Source: Nemertoderma westbladi (Eukaryota > Xenacoelomorpha > Nemertodermatida > Nemertodermatidae). From it: a DNA stretch of 43,459 nt. Shown in pieces: positions 21,428 to 32,854 of the stretch (position 1 is the stretch's first letter; the number at the start of each line of letters is the position of its first letter). Under the pieces are notes generated by a model. The model saw nothing but the letters and a program-made list of their open reading frames with translations. It was not told the DNA's origin and did not search any database. Made by a program: the position numbers and the translations under genes. The DNA lies in the NCBI GenBank assembly GCA_032718475.1, contig JAUCBJ010005564.1:1-43459 (forward strand). The letters are read 5' to 3'.

Positions 21428-22888
21428 CTGGTAACAAACAGATTAAATATGTTATAAAGTAAAGTATTATTTTAACTGCGTTATTTAAAAAATACAAATA
21501 AAAAATAAGGTTAGATAGTTAGACAGGCCCATCAAAAAAAAAAAAACGTGTTCAAAAAAAATTGAAACAATTCTTCAGCAGTAAGCCAGCTTGCATATTG
21601 CGACCAAAAGCAGAATAAAGAACTTAGCACTTTATTACGTACCGGTACTGTAACCTAGTGATATTAACAAATAAACTGAAAGTATAAATTATTGTGGATT
21701 CCAGTCTAGTGTAAGTAAACTCCTGCGGTATTGAGTGTCTGGTCTGTGCATTGTTTTAGGGGGCGTTCAGGGGAGGGGGAAGGGGGGGGGGGGGGGGGGG
21801 GGGTCGAGTTTGCGTGACATCGTCACGGCGATTATTTTTAGATGAGTGGGTAACTTTAAGGAAAACTACAAGCTCAATAACATTGGGTATAATCGATAAC
21901 TTGAGGAGGACATAGAAGCCATTGACTCCGAATACCTGTTTAATACAGGAGCCAGGACCGCCACACTAACTGAATAACTACCCATATCCAATCCAAATTT
22001 ACCTCCACAGCGGATGCGATGCAAGGTTCCCCTTGTATGGCTGGGTTTGTGTAAGCAGCAACAGACTTGCTAAGGTCACACCAGTGCGAAATTTATACAG
22101 CATTATTACTCAGATTTTAACCTGCGCCACAAAAAATGGGCTAATAAATTGTGAATCAGGTTCAACATTGTAGATTGTGCTAATTAATTCTGACTCACTT
22201 TAATAAAACTGATTCCCTGTGTGTAACTGAGTTCCTTTCTAATAGCGGAATGAAGTAACCATGGATCGAACCAGCCCTCGTTCTCCAACCCGTAGGTGCC
22301 CACGGCCAAACCCTCGGTGTTTAACCAAGGGAACCTATTGGACAGCTGTCCCTCGTCTAACAGTTCGATACTCGCGCCACATCTCCGTTGCGTATCCAAG
22401 TTGTCGGTAACTCGCTCTATGTGTTCTCTAGGAGATAATAATAGGTAACCTTGTGGGTTGAAGGAAATACTTGGAGGTTGTTCGCCTTCCGCTAAAGATA
22501 AATTTTTTAAGTTAAATTGTAACTCCGCGAGGAACTTGTAGGAGTCCATAGCGAGTTTAACGTTGGGTTCCAGGGAGAATTGTTGGCGAATTCCTCCGGC
22601 GGCGAGCGGAGTTGATGATCTCGAGTAGGTAAAGTCGCGTTCGATTATCGCGATTTCGCCTTGATAATGTTTAACTCGCAGCCAATAGGCGACGAAACAT
22701 CCAATTATTCCGCCCCCGATGATGCAGATATTTGGACGGCTCTCCCCGCCCTCCAGCATGAGTTCCTGTTCCGGGGTAAAGAACTCGTTGCCGGGGAACA
22801 TGCCGACGATTCCGTCGCGTTGATCCGAGCGCGAGCGACGTCCGGTACGGCGTCCGAGCCGACACCGGGAGAGTAAGTGAGTAAACAT
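20687..22888 (-). CDS. FOXRED1: FOXRED1, mitochondrial complex I assembly FAD-dependent oxidoreductase
   Basis: Two exons, 22888-22199 and 21427-20687, join in phase 0 across a GT-AG intron to 476 codons plus stop, close to human FOXRED1 (486). The protein is a DAO/sarcosine-oxidase-like flavoprotein needed to assemble respiratory complex I in the mitochondrial matrix. Seen: an Arg-rich N-terminus free of acids in its first 20 residues (likely targeting peptide), the dinucleotide fold IIGGGIIG (56-63) with acid E83 at the end of strand 2, AAGGIRQQFS, NPQGYLLLS, RFPWLNTEG and NEGWFDPW in exon 1; PVEPRKRFIYVVHCP, KSPTEEEEPD, SAWAGYYDYN and ATGFSGHGLQQSP in exon 2. Substrate is not known for the family. 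The next gene upstream on this strand is NUBPL, another complex I assembly factor. Confidence 0.95.
21428..22198 (-). other. FOXRED1 intron
   Basis: 771-bp intron with donor AAA|GTGAGT at 22198. It contains a run of about 22 G on the plus strand (21782-21803), that is, poly-C in the transcript. Confidence 0.8.
22199..22888 (-). CDS. FOXRED1: FOXRED1 exon 1
   Basis: Starts at the ATG at 22888 and ends at the donor at 22199/22198. Encodes 230 residues with the targeting peptide and the FAD-binding fold. Confidence 0.92.
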
Positions 22889-24903
22889 TGTATAATCTTT
22901 ATGTGGACCAGTGTTACCTGGTTACTCACTTTTGCACTTAAATACAGAAATAGGTCAGTAGGTGGTACGAATGTATGCAGTTCAGTTAGTACTGTTACTG
23001 TATACCGGTAGTCAGTAGTAGGGCTGTAGCGTAGCCCTAGCACAAAGCCCACCCCACTGTACTGGGTACCGGTGCGATATTTCTTGTCCTCGACAGCTAA
23101 AGGAAGATGGCACTAGGCTGAAACAAACAATTGAACTGAAAAGTAATCGAATTCCAAATATGATGTACCGGTACTGAAGTAGGGCCTATACCTGTATACA
23201 GCATTTGATACAAGCTTTGGGGGTTGGCTTTAAAAACATGTTTGCTCTTAGGAGAATTCAAACTTCCCGCTTGAATTGACTGACATCGTTGAAGAGCCGA
23301 CTTGTTTTTAACAATTCCTGGACCCTGGGACCAGTATACCTACTACAGTATATCGTTAAAAGCAGGTCTGCTCGTGGACTTACGATAACATCTGCAGGTA
23401 AAAACTGCCTCAATGGAGAATCTGCACATGCAATATGATAGATCTCCTGTAGAAAGATTACTGTCACAGTTTCATATTATAGTCCGATACTGCGCCAGAT
23501 CTGGGTTGGTTCCGACTACGACGTTTAGAGAAAGTGATATCTATAGTTATTACTTCGGGAAAAGTTAAATATTGATGAGTGATGATTTACCGGTACGTGA
23601 TGTTCGATCATCTGTATCCTAAAGGGCGTAAATCTCCCCGAAAACTTGTAAAAACCAAACCATATACTTACAGTACAGTAAAAGTGGGGTTGGTAATTTA
23701 ACATCGGATCGGATATTATTCGGCGACCCCGAATATTAGCTGCAGTTAGAACTACTGGAACGGTACTGCTGCTACGTAATAAATAAATAGTAACTGTTAT
23801 GTACATAACAGTATATTTAATATAAACAAGTACAAGTAGCACAAAAAAACTTGAAAAAAGCACAGGACTACAGATTACATAACATATAAGTAAGACTTAT
23901 AGACTAGTAGGTAAGACTAGTAAATCGGTCATTAATCATTATTATTATCATCAATCTGTCAATCGGTAAACTTGCCATTAATTGATTGATAAAATTATGT
24001 TAATCTGTCAATCGGTAAACTGGTAATAATAATAATCATTACTGCCGAGTACTAGATTTATTGTATTTAATGTGTTGAAATATATCCAAGCATTAAAACC
24101 AATTCATCCCGATCGAATCCGTCACCTCAAAAGTAGGCCTACCCTACATATATTATTATTTGTAAGTATATTACAAATCTCCCTAAAGTTAGTTATATTA
24201 ACACGCCAGTCATCACCCTGCGGTATATTAGAGTATGTTACTGGTACTGCATTCTTATTTGTTCTTAAATTATGCACATTACAGAATATATATTACCAAG
24301 ACCCCTACAATTTTCCCCACCCTTAGTACGGCAGTCACACAGAGCAAGATGATCCAAAAAACATACTGGTGACTTTAATGTACCAAGAATACTATGAGTA
24401 AACGTTACAAAGCGGAAGCGCTTGCAAAGATTAACAATAAATCGGTGCGAATTGTGTCCTGCCGCGTCTGTTATTTATTTATATTCCACGTAGTTAACAA
24501 GCGCTGACATTTTGGGCAGACCACATATCATATCCCATATGGATACGATATCCCGAGACAGGGGGGGGGGGGGGGGGGGGGAAACTCGACGCAAAACCCG
24601 CCTTGGCGAATTAATATCCCGCCTCAATGTTAAATTCTCAATTTAGGGAAAGGAGCAGGTTACAGTGGCACGTTATTTTAACCAAAACAATAAACTAATC
24701 ACAATAGAACAGGTTACAGTATTATTTTTGAGAGTAATCAGCTGTTATTTGCGTCCTTCCTGACAGCCCCTGACACTGGTTCATTACGTTTTTTTTTCAC
24801 AAAATAATAATAATTAAGGGTTTCGTTTAGCATTAACGTTAAATTAAATTTATTCATTATTACTCAGAAAAATATGCCTATTAGTTAATTTATAAAATAA
24901 ACC
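22889..24903. other. Spacer between NUBPL and FOXRED1
   Basis: About 2 kb with no convincing ORF. It holds a direct repeat (AATCTGTCAATCGGTAAACT at about 23955 and 24003), a run of about 21 G at 24561-24581, and a block near 24646 shared with 17762. FOXRED1 promoter elements should lie here but none is evident. Confidence 0.5.
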
Positions 24904-25824
24904 TTAATTATTCCTCTTTGTAGGAGTTCCTTGTGACGATAAATATAAAGCGACTTTTACTGCAATTTGTCTGAAGGCTTTCGATACAGAACCGTCTGGA
25001 TCGCTAACAGTTACTGGACAACCTCCATCGGAACCCTCGGCAATAGCTGGGACAATGGGAATGTCGCCGATAACTTGCAAACCCATGTCGGTTGCTAGGC
25101 GATAAGCACCGGCCCCTCCTCCGAATATACTAGTCTCCGAGCCGCAGTGGCCACAAACAAAACTCCCCATATTCTGCACAACTCCGATTACCGGTACCTC
25201 CACCTTGGCGAACATTTCCGCTCCCTTCCGCGCGTCAATCAACGCTATATCCTGGGGTGTGGTCACTATAACGGCGCCATCTACCGGGATATTTTGCGAT
25301 AGAGATAGTTGGACGTCTCCCGTCCCCGGGGGCATGTCCACCACGAGATAATCGAGGGGTCCCCAAGCGACCTGACGGAGTAACCGCTCGACGGCAGACA
25401 TGACCAGTAATCCCCGCCACACAACAGGTGAATTGGGATCTGTTAGCAGTCCTATAGACATACACCGAACACCGTAGTTTACTAACGGGACCATGAGTTT
25501 CTTTTCGTTTAGGTAAACTTGACCGGAAAGATTCATCATCAGCGGTATGGAAGGACCGTAAACGTCTGTGTCGAGAAGTCCGACGGTTTTATCGGGTTCA
25601 GATTGGGACAGACTGATAGCTAGATTAACTGCGACGGTAGACTTGCCCACCCCGCCCTTCCCGCTGCTTACGCAGATAACCTTTTCAACTCCAGCGATTG
25701 GGAACTTCCGAGGTAAACTCCGCTTTCGTTCCGCTGCTGTTGGGTTTACTTTGGTTTGTCGGAGAAACGGCGAATGTGATATTTTCCGGGTTAATACATA
25801 TTGGTATTTGCGGGCGGACATCAT
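24904..25824 (-). CDS. NUBPL: NUBPL/Ind1, mitochondrial Fe-S P-loop protein for complex I assembly
   Basis: Complete intronless ORF of 306 residues; human NUBPL is 319. It belongs to the Mrp/NBP35 family and delivers Fe-S clusters to complex I in the mitochondrial matrix. Seen: a basic N-terminus ([20 protein letters not shown]) suitable for import, the deviant Walker [11 protein letters not shown] (54-63), the switch DTDVYGPS (85-92), [22 protein letters not shown], Walker B with [10 protein letters not shown] (161-170), [13 protein letters not shown], and the cluster-binding CxxC (C224-C227, CGHC). The spacing of these blocks matches NUBPL rather than the cytosolic NUBP1/2. Absence of introns is notable against FZR1 in the same window. 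A 74-bp tandem duplication begins 17 bp upstream of the ATG. Confidence 0.95.
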   Translation of the reverse strand: MMSARKYQYVLTRKISHSPFLRQTKVNPTAAERKRSLPRKFPIAGVEKVICVSSGKGGVGKSTVAVNLAISLSQSEPDKTVGLLDTDVYGPSIPLMMNLSGQVYLNEKKLMVPLVNYGVRCMSIGLLTDPNSPVVWRGLLVMSAVERLLRQVAWGPLDYLVVDMPPGTGDVQLSLSQNIPVDGAVIVTTPQDIALIDARKGAEMFAKVEVPVIGVVQNMGSFVCGHCGSETSIFGGGAGAYRLATDMGLQVIGDIPIVPAIAEGSDGGCPVTVSDPDGSVSKAFRQIAVKVALYLSSQGTPTKRNN

Positions 25825-25840
25825 TGTTGAGAATTCTAAG

Positions 25841-25988
25841 TCCGCGGAACAGACAGACAGAACAATAATATCAATTTTTAAAATTTAAAAAACTCAATAC
25901 CACACAGTATAGTGTCCGCGGAACAGACAGACAGAACAATAATATCAATTTTTAAAATTTAAAAAACTCAATACCACACAATATAGTG
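25841..25988. repeat. 74-bp tandem duplication at the NUBPL 5' end
   Basis: Two nearly identical 74-bp copies begin at 25841 and 25915, each starting TCCGCGGAACAGACAGACAG. They differ at about one position (CACAGTATAG against CACAATATAG). Placement just upstream of the NUBPL start means the duplication lies in its promoter or 5' UTR. Confidence 0.9.
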
Positions 25989-26510
25989 TTATCTACTATA
26001 GCAATAACTGCACTTAGCATGTAGTTAGCATCTACCTGATTGTGACATTCATAAATTGGTTTTCTTGGCAGGCTGTGGCCAAAATGAAATAGGCCTAAAA
26101 CTGTAAAAGGCCTCCTATTGTTTTTATATTTTCTATTCCTATAAATTTAAACTTGCCGCCAATAATTACACAGTCCTTATGTGTAGCCAATCAAGACAGA
26201 CATTGATTACATTTTCTAAAATTGTAAATACTGTCACCATTACCCAATATCTACTGTATTATCTTAGAGATTGAAAATGATCAAAACCACTACTGTCGTG
26301 CACAAATTGTTCCCAATAGGGGTATATACCGGTATATGGTATAATATCCGATATCCGAATAATCCGTATGGAAATACGTCTATATATATTGGTTCATACA
26401 TGGCACCACCACTTATTCCATACCAGCATCGAGCCAACGGAAATCCCCCAAAGCTACAGATGATTTTTCAAAGTTGGGTCATGTGGAACATTCCCATTAA
26501 TCCCATTTGT
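25989..26510. other. Intergenic sequence upstream of NUBPL
   Basis: AT-rich, no convincing ORF; contains TACCGGTA-type short palindromes seen in many places of the window. Confidence 0.4.
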
Positions 26511-26755
26511 AACATGTCATGAGCCACACAGAATGGCACTGCAATTTATGGAAGATATTTGAGACCACTTTCAATGTTTTCTATTTCGGGCCCTCAAAAT
26601 CTCATATAATCAGCACCATTTCTTATTCTAATGATATTATTGGTGATTTTTGAAACTTATGCCATATGTCATGTGTCACACAAAATGGCACGGCGTTGTA
26701 TGTAAGATATTTGAGTTGAGCCCAAATTAAATGTTTTCAGTGCCCCCAATCGAGG
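26511..26755. repeat. Diverged direct duplication, period about 157 bp
   Basis: Two related blocks, at about 26511-26600 and 26668-26755, share ATGTCATG, GCCACACAGAATGGCAC / GTCACACAAAATGGCAC, AAGATATTTGAG and a trailing AATGTTTTC with CCC. They look like an old tandem duplication of a noncoding segment. Confidence 0.6.
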
Positions 26756-27260
26756 ACATCCTGGAGGGTGAGGAAGTAAAGAGTACGATATGGAGGCACC
26801 TAATAACGTGGGAGAGGGGGAAACCATACGCACCACACACACGTTGGGATGTGTGGAGCGGTGGTTAGTCGGTAGCTGGAAGGTAGCAAATGCGATTGGT
26901 GGCGACAGGAGTACCTACCAACAATACAAAAGAGGAGTAAATGGCGAGAAAACCATAGGGAGCTAAAGAAAGGTAATAGTGACTGATGACACGGTCATCT
27001 ATATAATCAATGGAGGTTCCGATAGTGGTAGAATGCTATCCAGGAGAGGATGGTTGAGTTCGATCGGTGGAGTTTAGGATTGGAGGGAAGATCGGGGCGA
27101 AAGATATAGGAAGACATACAAGAGGGCAGTAGTGGGAAGTGTTGCCTGTTAGACGAGTCGCCCTATTGTTGAATCGTCCAATACATTTAACTGAGGGGGG
27201 TCGGATTAAGGGCGACAGACCCTACCCACAAAATAAAATAAAATACATAAAACAAATAAA
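26756..27260 (+). other. Possible 3'-truncated retro-insertion with A-rich tail
   Basis: A purine-rich, higher-GC block inside AT-rich DNA, with short coding-like stretches (EGEEVKSTIWRHLI near 26765) broken by stops. It ends in CTACCCACAAAATAAAATAA and further A-rich sequence. This asymmetry resembles the 3' end of a non-LTR retrotransposon copy, but I recognise no domain. Confidence 0.25.
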
Positions 27261-27619
27261 CAAGTTCACATGAAGAAATTACATATGTGATGCCATAAGA
27301 TAGTGTACTAGGGAAAGGCTGGATCAAAAGGATCAAATTTCATATATTGGATTAGAAGGTTACTTACATACAGTACGTACTATTGTGGGCACAGAGGGTG
27401 CCACGCGAGGAAGTAGGAGGGGATACGTAGACATAAAGCCATGCATTGGGTCAGTCTCAAGGGATCTCCACACGGGCCAGATAGCAGATAGTGTTAAACG
27501 TACCGGTAACTCAGGTTTCGGTAGTAACTGAATATGAATATCTTAATTCCGCATGAAATACATAGGGAAAAATAGGGAAAATAAAGTACTGTATCAGTTC
27601 CTCAAATCATTGAACGACA

Positions 27620-28227
27620 CTATATTCCAGGATAGTTAATAATAATTCCCCTAAATAATATCAGTTCCTCATTATATTTGAAGTCGTAATATGAATTTAT
27701 CTCAGCATATCTATTATGTATCAATGACCTTTGCCTATTAAATCCAAGACAGTAAGAACGAACACTGTTGGGGGCCAGTCTGCCAGTGGCCACGCATACT
27801 GTCTTACTTGAGATCCTCCGAAAGGGCCGATATGTCCTCGGGGTTTCAGTTAGGTGTCCCGCTGGTTTATGAAGGAGAATAACACTAGCGTCATGGTTCT
27901 TAAGAATAACCGGCCCCTCCAAGTCCAGCAGTAGCTTCATCTCTACATCAGATAAAGAAACTAATTTTACTCTCCTTCATGAATTTCGATGGACGGTATA
28001 TTCTTTTTACTGGCGGTCTCCGAGGAATTTGAGGCATTTAGCCCACTGAAGTCGGAACAGATTCCGGGTTTAATGAATATATCGCCCGTCGAAATGTACA
28101 AATGGTAGTGGAAGCGGAAGGCCCTGGTGTCATCTGTTCTGTACAGTAGAAAAGCCCTGAGTAGTCGAACTAAGTGCCACTGTAGACCGAGCGCGCGAGC
28201 GGCATCTATACACACGGCACTTTCCAA
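27620..28227 (-). other. Two adjacent minus-strand ORFs of unknown status
   Basis: ORFs at 28227-27967 (86 residues) and 27940-27620 (106 residues) lie in different frames. Composition is closer to coding than the flanks (for example ARALGLQWHLVRLLRAFLLY), but I recognise no domain and could not place convincing splice sites between them. They may be exons or remains of an unknown gene, or chance. Confidence 0.2.
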
Positions 28228-29269
28228 CTATAACTGCTACGGCCTGCATACAGATTCAGATACTATGTCCAGCCAGACAGCCAGACCAAGATTAGGCCCA
28301 CGCGGCGCCGCGGCTGCCAGTCCGTGTAGAGGTGATAATAACTATTCAAATAAATACAAGTACGGGCGTAATCAGGTAATATAATAATAATGATAAGGCA
28401 TTGATGCGTAACAGCATAATTCTGTAATTCATTCATCAGTAATGGAATGCCTAACGCAGTAGTGCAGTGCACAGCACATACCACATTCCAGCATACAGAA
28501 TAATACACTACATACATTACTGGACCAGTACCAGAGTACTGCAGTGTCACTGAAGTAGAAGTGCACTAGCTGGCACTTATGACTGTCACATGGGCTATTT
28601 TTCAAAATACTACAATTTTATAAACCTTGCCAATGAAATCAGCACATTCTAAAACCTCAGTAGCCAAACTATAAGGCCAAATTACCAGTATTGGCTATTT
28701 GACAATTTCGAGCTACTTGTAATTTTGGTGCTCTTTTAGTGTCTATTAAAAAATAAACAATGAAGATTTTATTCTAATTTCGCTTTATTCTAAGTTCGCT
28801 TTCGATTACTAATAATTAATTCGACTAACCAAAAAAGCATATGGTTTAATGGTTATACAAATGTCTTGAAGGGTGAGTATTTTGAGTAATTTTATCAATT
28901 CCGAAAAGTGCTGATATGGTATTGGTGCCTGGAATTCCTCATATCTCGAAAACTATTGGAGCTATTCAATTTTTATGTGTCTCATCTGAAAGAGGACATA
29001 ATTTTAGTTAGGGACAAGTACTTTCGACGCGCTAGACGTATTGTTTCAGGGGTTCTATCTAAGAGAAATAACTGGCCCACTAAATTTAGGGGTTTTGCAG
29101 CAGCTTGGCGGGTCGTATCTATAGTAGGTCATGGTTGAGCAACTGGTCTGGACATGAAACATATTGAAAATTCTTATAGAGATATACAGAAGACGCCACT
29201 CAGACAAATGATGATAGTCATACAGAGAAACAGACAAGGCCTTCACACAGGTGTTCTGTCTTCCGAGAT
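28228..29269. other. Intergenic sequence
   Basis: Mixed composition, short ORFs only, nothing recognised. Confidence 0.4.
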
Positions 29270-29870
29270 CAGAATTCCCTTTGACATGTGTGCCTTCCGA
29301 GATATACTGGTATGCCTTCCGAGATGAGTAGGTCTATGCCTTTCAGGGATGTGTAAGGCTTCCGAGATGATTATGCGTTCTGAGATGAGTACACATTTTC
29401 GATAAGTGTATGCATTCCGAGATACTGTATATGCATTTCAAGATAAATATTTCTCTGAGATTTGTATGGGTTCCGATTTGAGTATGCATTCCAAGAAATA
29501 TGGCTTCAAAAATAAATATGTCTTTCCAAGGTATATCTGGTCCAGAGATAACTATACATTTCCGAGATGTGTATGCCTTCCGACATATCTGACTTCAAAG
29601 ATTAATGTCTTTCCGAGATGTGTATGCTCTAATGGGTTAATTGTATACCTTCCGAGATATATGTCTTCCGATATATTGCATTCCAAGCAAACTAAGCCAT
29701 TCCGAGATGTTTATGGATTCCGAGATAGGGATGCCTTCCAGGATGAGTACACCATTCCGAATTTCGTATTCCATCCGGGTCCGAGCTATGGCTTTTCGAG
29801 ATGACAATATCCTTTCTGATATATGCATGCCATAGAAATGAGTATTTATTTCCGAGATGAGATGAGATGA
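29270..29870. repeat. Degenerate TTCCGAGAT repeats
   Basis: The motif TTCCGAGAT, usually followed by a short AT-containing spacer (ATGTATGC, GAGTATGC, ATATG), recurs about twenty times at irregular spacing of roughly 20-30 bp with many substitutions. It looks like an old, decayed minisatellite. ORFs on both strands through it are by-products. Confidence 0.75.
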
Positions 29871-30117
29871 GTAGTATAAGAAGATAGTCCCTCCGGCCAA
29901 AGTCACCCGTAGCCCAGCATTACCATCCATTTCTACTACTGCATCCAATCAGAAGCCACCATTTCAACCATTACCAGTGTTCGTTATTATTTCAATCAAT
30001 CAGATGCCAGTATTTCAACCGTAACCATGGTAACTTCTCAAGTTCCTACATTTTCCGCTAGTAGCGTTATTTAGTCACCCAACAAACTTCCTCTCTACTC
30101 CTTCCAACCAATCGCGA

Positions 30118-30330
30118 GCCTTTATTTTACAGGTGCTCGGGTGTCTACACTTAGCATCAGGTAACTTCTACTATTTTTCAAATCGCTATTTTTCAGCAAC
30201 CAGTATTTTCATATTCACTAGCCTTTATTTTACAGGTGCTCGAGGTGTCTACAGGTAACTTCTACTATTTTTCAAATCGCTATTTTTCACCAACCAGTAT
30301 TCTCATATCTTTTATTTCAGGTGTCTTTCT
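30118..30330 (+). repeat. About 103-bp tandem duplication with splice-site-like borders
   Basis: Copies start at about 30118 and 30221 with GCCTTTATTTTACAGGTGCT; a partial third (TTTTATTTCAGGTGTCT) follows near 30309. Each copy has a pyrimidine-rich stretch ending in ACAG, a short segment, then CAGGTAACTT, which looks like acceptor, micro-exon and donor. No ORF shows that these are used. Confidence 0.55.
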
Positions 30331-30690
30331 ACCCGTAATTTTCCACTAGTAACTAAATTTCATTTCGCAATTTTTCAGATAACAAAATATTCAACTGGGA
30401 TCGAACATGGGACCACCATGATTCGCAACAATTCACCGCTCACCCTTCCATCCAACCTCGAGAGAAAAAGGCGACAAATATCCGTGTTATACCGTAGCCT
30501 GATCTATTTTGCTTCATTTACTGTTATTATTAACTTTCTATTGGTTACACGTGTTCTTAGTTGATTGGCTGAATATATAAAATGATCTATATAAATATAT
30601 GAATAGAATAGAAAAATATTATTAATATTTATTTATCTGTCTTGTCGCTGTTATTTAATTGTTATTACATAAAATAATAATAATAATAAT
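30331..30690. other. Left flank of the Polinton
   Basis: No ORF recognised. The left end of the Polinton should be here or just upstream, but I could not identify a terminal inverted repeat. An (AAT)n microsatellite stands at about 30671-30692. Confidence 0.4.
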
Positions 30691-30691
30691 A

Positions 30692-31084
30692 ATGTCTTCT
30701 GATACACCTGCGCCTGTAATAAGACATACATTTAATACTGTTGATAATCTTACTTGTATTGTTATTGGTAACACTATTATTATTGTCCTTCACAACCTAA
30801 TTTTAAAATAGATATTTCTGAACAAGCAAGAAAATAACTACATTCTATTGATATTTTCGGCGAGGTAAATTCTACTAATTACCTTTTAGATTACAAAGTA
30901 GAAGATGATTTGTCAGATAACTTTATTGTTATTAGTCAATATAGTGGTCAATAAATGTGAAAAGTTTGAGATCAAATTAGATCGTAAAAATGCTTATGAA
31001 ATTATGGCTTTGTTTATAGTTATTATTTCGAAAGAAACCCTTGTAACCACTGATGAATCTGATGACAATGAAGATGATTCTTGA
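30692..31084 (+). pseudogene. Broken ORF at the left end of the Polinton
   Basis: Starts with an ATG (MSSDTPAPVIRHTF) and continues as short open stretches in different frames, including HSIDIFGEVNSTNYLLDY near 30843 and an acidic end (TTDESDDNEDDS) at 31081. Probably one gene with frameshifts. No family recognised. Confidence 0.35.
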
Positions 31085-31118
31085 CTCTTGACGATTTTGG
31101 TTTGGTTATTTAAGAAAA

Positions 31119-31829
31119 ATGGATATTTTAATAAACACAAATTGTAGTATTTGTTATTCTAATTTAAAACATCTTGATTGTTACATATGTGTTAATAAGC
31201 ATGGAACTTGCGTGACATGTATTGATCAATATGTCGAAATTAATGATTGTACTAAAAATTTTCCATTTTGTAGAGAAAAGACACTTTGCAGAGTAAACAA
31301 GTTATATAATCCATATTATTGGAAAGAGCTCCGGAATTCTATCTACATTTCAGGAAGAAGTAACGAACCTAACGAGTTATTTACAATATCGCAGAATATT
31401 TTTTATTGATATATAGTGAAAAAAGGCGGATTTATGATACCTTGGCTGTTTGATGAAGAACATAAAAATATCATAGTAAAATTAAATAAGAATTTGCGTA
31501 GTTTTGACATTTACTTTAAGACATATAAAGATGAATCATCTTCGAGAGGTATAAAACCAAAAAAGTACTATTTGAAACTTGATGAAGGTATTCTTTGCAA
31601 TGATTTGTGTATGAGAGTTATTCGCACTTTGATGGAACATACTCTAAGACATATTTCCAGTACTAAATGCTAAGGGCGTGGTATAGAACGTAAATGTCAA
31701 ACTAAGAAGTATAACGAATTTATACGATGTCACCGCTATCTCACTTGGTATGGACATTACTTAAATCGAAAACAATGTCTGTTGATTGCTTGCTGGTATA
31801 CGATTACACAATCTTTTCAAATAAGGTAA
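31119..31829 (+). pseudogene. RING-like cysteine-rich gene with in-frame stops
   Basis: The first open part (31119-31409) carries a cysteine/histidine array: CSIC, CYIC, HGTCVTC, and a final FPFCRE, resembling a RING finger in which one late ligand is lost. A TGA at 31407 and a TAA at 31671 interrupt it, yet the same frame stays open and protein-like on both sides to 31829. RING proteins can act as ubiquitin ligases; function here is not established. Confidence 0.5.
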
Positions 31830-31954
31830 AAAAGCAGAAAGAAAGATTGCCATGATAAATATACTAATACTACAGTTGTACATACTTTTTGTTGTAAATT
31901 GCTGTTTTTTTTGTGAATTGTTACATATATACATAGTAATGGTGATGGTTCTTT

Positions 31955-32425
31955 ATGTTATATTATATTATATTGTTGATATATCTTAATAAAAATAAAT
32001 GGCTGACTCAGGCTGAAATGGCTAATCCAGGACCATATAATTTAAATTTTCAAATGGGAACGAGTATGATTATTTCTGGACCATCCGGTTCAGGTAAATC
32101 TACCCTTGTCGGCAACTTAATCAAACACAAGAATGGTTGCTTCAACGAATCCCCCTTGTGAGTATTGTATTGTTACGGGAGCAACCCCCCGATTATTCCA
32201 GTTATTACTCACCTTTACAAAGGTTTGCCTGAAAATATAGATAGTTTAGTAAATAGTCGAGATTTATTAATTATAAACGATTTATTAACAGAAACCGAGT
32301 CCAGTACAGCCTTACCTGTATTATTTACTATGGTTGCTCATCATTCCAATATATTTATTTGTTTCATAACATTCATTACATTGACTATAAACGTAGCAAT
32401 AATAATAATAATTAAAAATTTGTAA
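31955..32425 (+). pseudogene. Polinton packaging ATPase (A32-like), broken
   Basis: Resembles the FtsK/HerA-type genome-packaging ATPase of Polintons. The Walker A motif GPSGSGKST lies near the N-terminus (about 32078-32104), and LLIINDLLTE is the Walker B region (near 32263), followed by a VAHHSNI sensor-like stretch. A TGA at 32159-32161 interrupts the frame, which then continues in the same phase. After about 32370 the family similarity is lost and the C-terminal third is missing. Role in the parent element: DNA packaging into capsids. Not functional here. Confidence 0.75.
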
Positions 32426-32448
32426 AAATTTTCAATAATGTGGCAACA

Positions 32449-32831
32449 ATGAATAGACTTATGCAGAAATATCGTAACGAATTGGAATTTTTACGCAGCG
32501 CTACCCCTCAATAAAGAACTTATTTTATTAACCATACCGCGAGTAACGAATTAATACGCCTCATTGTAAATAGAGCATTAAATGTTCTAAAAAGTAACGT
32601 ACAATTGACCCCTCATTCATTTAGAAATATTTGTCGTTATAAAAAGGTATTAAAATCGCTCAACTGCAAAACAAAAATATATAAAGTTACAGAAAAAAGT
32701 TAAACAATCAATCTGGTGGTATACTTCTGTTTCTAATACCCCTACTCGGCATTGGCGTGAAACTCGCTGCGGGGGCTGGTGCCGCTGCCACTGGGGTGGC
32801 TATTGCAAAAAGAATTAACCATGGACGGTAA
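32449..32831 (+). pseudogene. Small conserved Polinton protein, broken
   Basis: An ATG at 32449 opens a basic, helical reading (NELIRLIVNRALNVLK stretch) interrupted by TAA at 32512. The end, rich in G, A and L (GGILLFLIPLLGIG), lies in another frame after about 32700. This arrangement, a helical part followed by a hydrophobic glycine-rich tail, is common in short ORFs next to the ATPase and capsid genes of Polinton-like elements. Exact role unknown; possibly a minor virion or membrane-active protein. Confidence 0.4.
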
Positions 32832-32854
32832 TAATGATAATAATAATAGTTAAA

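Noticed and set aside
20961-21457. Plus-strand ORFs opposite FOXRED1 exon 2, and similar ORFs opposite NUBPL and the gag-like ORFs
   Set aside because: They are antisense shadows of conserved coding sequence in GC-richer exons.
24904-25824. NUBPL as bacterial contamination (Mrp-like, intronless)
   Set aside because: The N-terminal import-like region and block details match animal NUBPL, and the flanks are continuous with eukaryotic sequence.
26271-26522. 83-residue ORF on plus
   Set aside because: Low-complexity reading of TACCGGTATA-type sequence, no domain, and it overlaps a noncoding duplication.
29406-29948. ORFs of 132 and 103 residues on opposite strands
   Set aside because: Both run through the degenerate TTCCGAGAT repeats and show no domain.
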